From Hyphomicrobiales bacterium (GTDB lineage Bacteria > Pseudomonadota > Alphaproteobacteria > Rhodospirillales > JACKKN01), in contig JACKKN010000011.1 in assembly GCA_024236415.1 (NCBI GenBank), positions 103,431-167,430 of the forward strand: 64,000 nt of DNA, written 5' to 3'. The notes under the pieces are model-generated. The model was given only the letters and a program-made list of their open reading frames with translations, did not search any database and was not told the origin of the DNA. The position numbers and the translations under genes were made by a program. Below are positions 63,598 through 64,000 of this stretch, in pieces. Each line of letters begins with the position of its first letter. Position 1 is the first letter of the stretch.

Positions 63598-64000
63598 TCA
63601 GCCGTCGGCGCCGGGGCGGGGGCGCAGCACGTGGTGGTGGTCGGCGGCGTACAGGCGCGAGTCGGCGAAGGTCCGGTCGGCCAGGGCCGGGCCGACCAGG
63701 ATCAGGGCGGTGCGGGTCAGGCCCGCCGCCTTCACCTGGTCGCGGATGTCGGCCAGGGTGCCGCGCAGGATCATCTCGTCGGGCCAGGTGACCCGATAGG
63801 CCACCACCACCGGACAGTCGGCGCCGTACAGCGGCGCCAGCTCGCGCACCACCACGGCCAGGTTGGTCACCGACAGGTGGATCGCCAGGGTGGCGCCCGA
63901 CCGGCCCAGGGTGGCCAGATCCTCGCCCTCGGGCATGGCCGAGCTGCGGGTCGCGGTGCGGGTCAGGATCACCGTCTGCGCCTCCCCGGGCAGGGTCAGC
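63598..64000 (-). CDS. cobM: Precorrin-4 C11-methyltransferase, C-terminal part (cut by window edge)
   Basis: The visible 134 residues read QTVILTRTATRSSAMPEGED and continue with ATLAIHLSV, PLYGADCPVVVAYRVTWPDE, LRGTLADIRDQVKAAGLTRT and DSRLYAADHHHVLRPRPG, the C-terminal half of CobM/CbiF. It methylates C11 in cobalamin corrin-ring synthesis using SAM. The gene reads leftward, and its N-terminus lies beyond position 64000. Other cobalamin genes are expected to the right. Confidence 0.93.
   Translation of the reverse strand, partial: LTLPGEAQTVILTRTATRSSAMPEGEDLATLGRSGATLAIHLSVTNLAVVVRELAPLYGADCPVVVAYRVTWPDEMILRGTLADIRDQVKAAGLTRTALILVGPALADRTFADSRLYAADHHHVLRPRPGADG

Overview
The window is a GC-rich stretch of bacterial chromosome, most likely from an alphaproteobacterium of the Rhodospirillales type. 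This is inferred from gene content: a Suv3-like helicase, S4 protein, FdxA and CarD in one neighbourhood; a DUF1127 protein divergent from a GcvA-like LysR regulator; DnaJ/CbpM; IalB-like and clan AA protease families; and intergenic repeats of the type that reads MPGLDPGIH when translated. There is no phage, plasmid, CRISPR or transposase gene. Genes are densely packed, start codons include GTG and TTG, and the few AT-rich stretches are promoters or repeats.

Layout. 0.1-7.6 kb: truA, two secreted proteins of unknown function, a methyltransferase, a stand-alone molybdopterin oxidoreductase, then def-fmt on the minus strand. 7.7-12.5 kb: a DUF4139 secreted protein, an apparently non-coding promoter region, rmuC and a membrane class III nucleotide cyclase with unusual active-site residues. 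12.6-21 kb: a minus-strand operon for a branched-chain amino-acid type (Liv) ABC transporter carrying two acyl-CoA ligases, so uptake is probably coupled to CoA activation of an unidentified carboxylic acid. 21.4-24.4 kb: a PAS hybrid histidine kinase and an OmpR-type regulator. 24.5-27.5 kb: a MITE-like element directly upstream of acnA.

27.6-35.1 kb: the DUF1127/LysR pair, a DUF1223 protein, a possibly structured leader before two related microproteins, htpG, pcm with an overlapping membrane aspartic protease, and a HigBA-type toxin-antitoxin pair. 35.5-43.9 kb: an outer-membrane TPR/beta-barrel plus FecR-domain operon, a YkgJ-type protein, an AraC/GyrI-type regulator whose start codon lies in a 17-bp tandem repeat, the helicase and S4 protein, and an IalB-like protein. 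44-49 kb: a DUF938 methyltransferase, a TerB-like protein, fdxA, a cupin, carD, a metallophosphoesterase-like protein lacking canonical metal motifs, and a TTC38-like TPR protein.

49-64 kb: a four-repeat PEP-CTERM protein, small metabolic genes (GFA, DUF4336, OsmC), a nuclease-fold protein lacking two catalytic residues, proline iminopeptidase, a PagL-type lipid A deacylase, a Sel1-like protein, a patatin phospholipase with two cyclic-nucleotide-binding domains, an AidB-like dehydrogenase, DnaJ-CbpM, two secreted unknowns (one with a LecA-like domain), tRNA-Arg(CCU), and the C-terminal part of cobM cut by the window edge.

No single gene cluster stands out as a complete new defence or biosynthetic system. 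The most unusual material is in non-coding elements (MITE, paired inverted repeats, structured leader, start-codon tandem repeat) and in enzyme-fold proteins that lack expected catalytic residues.
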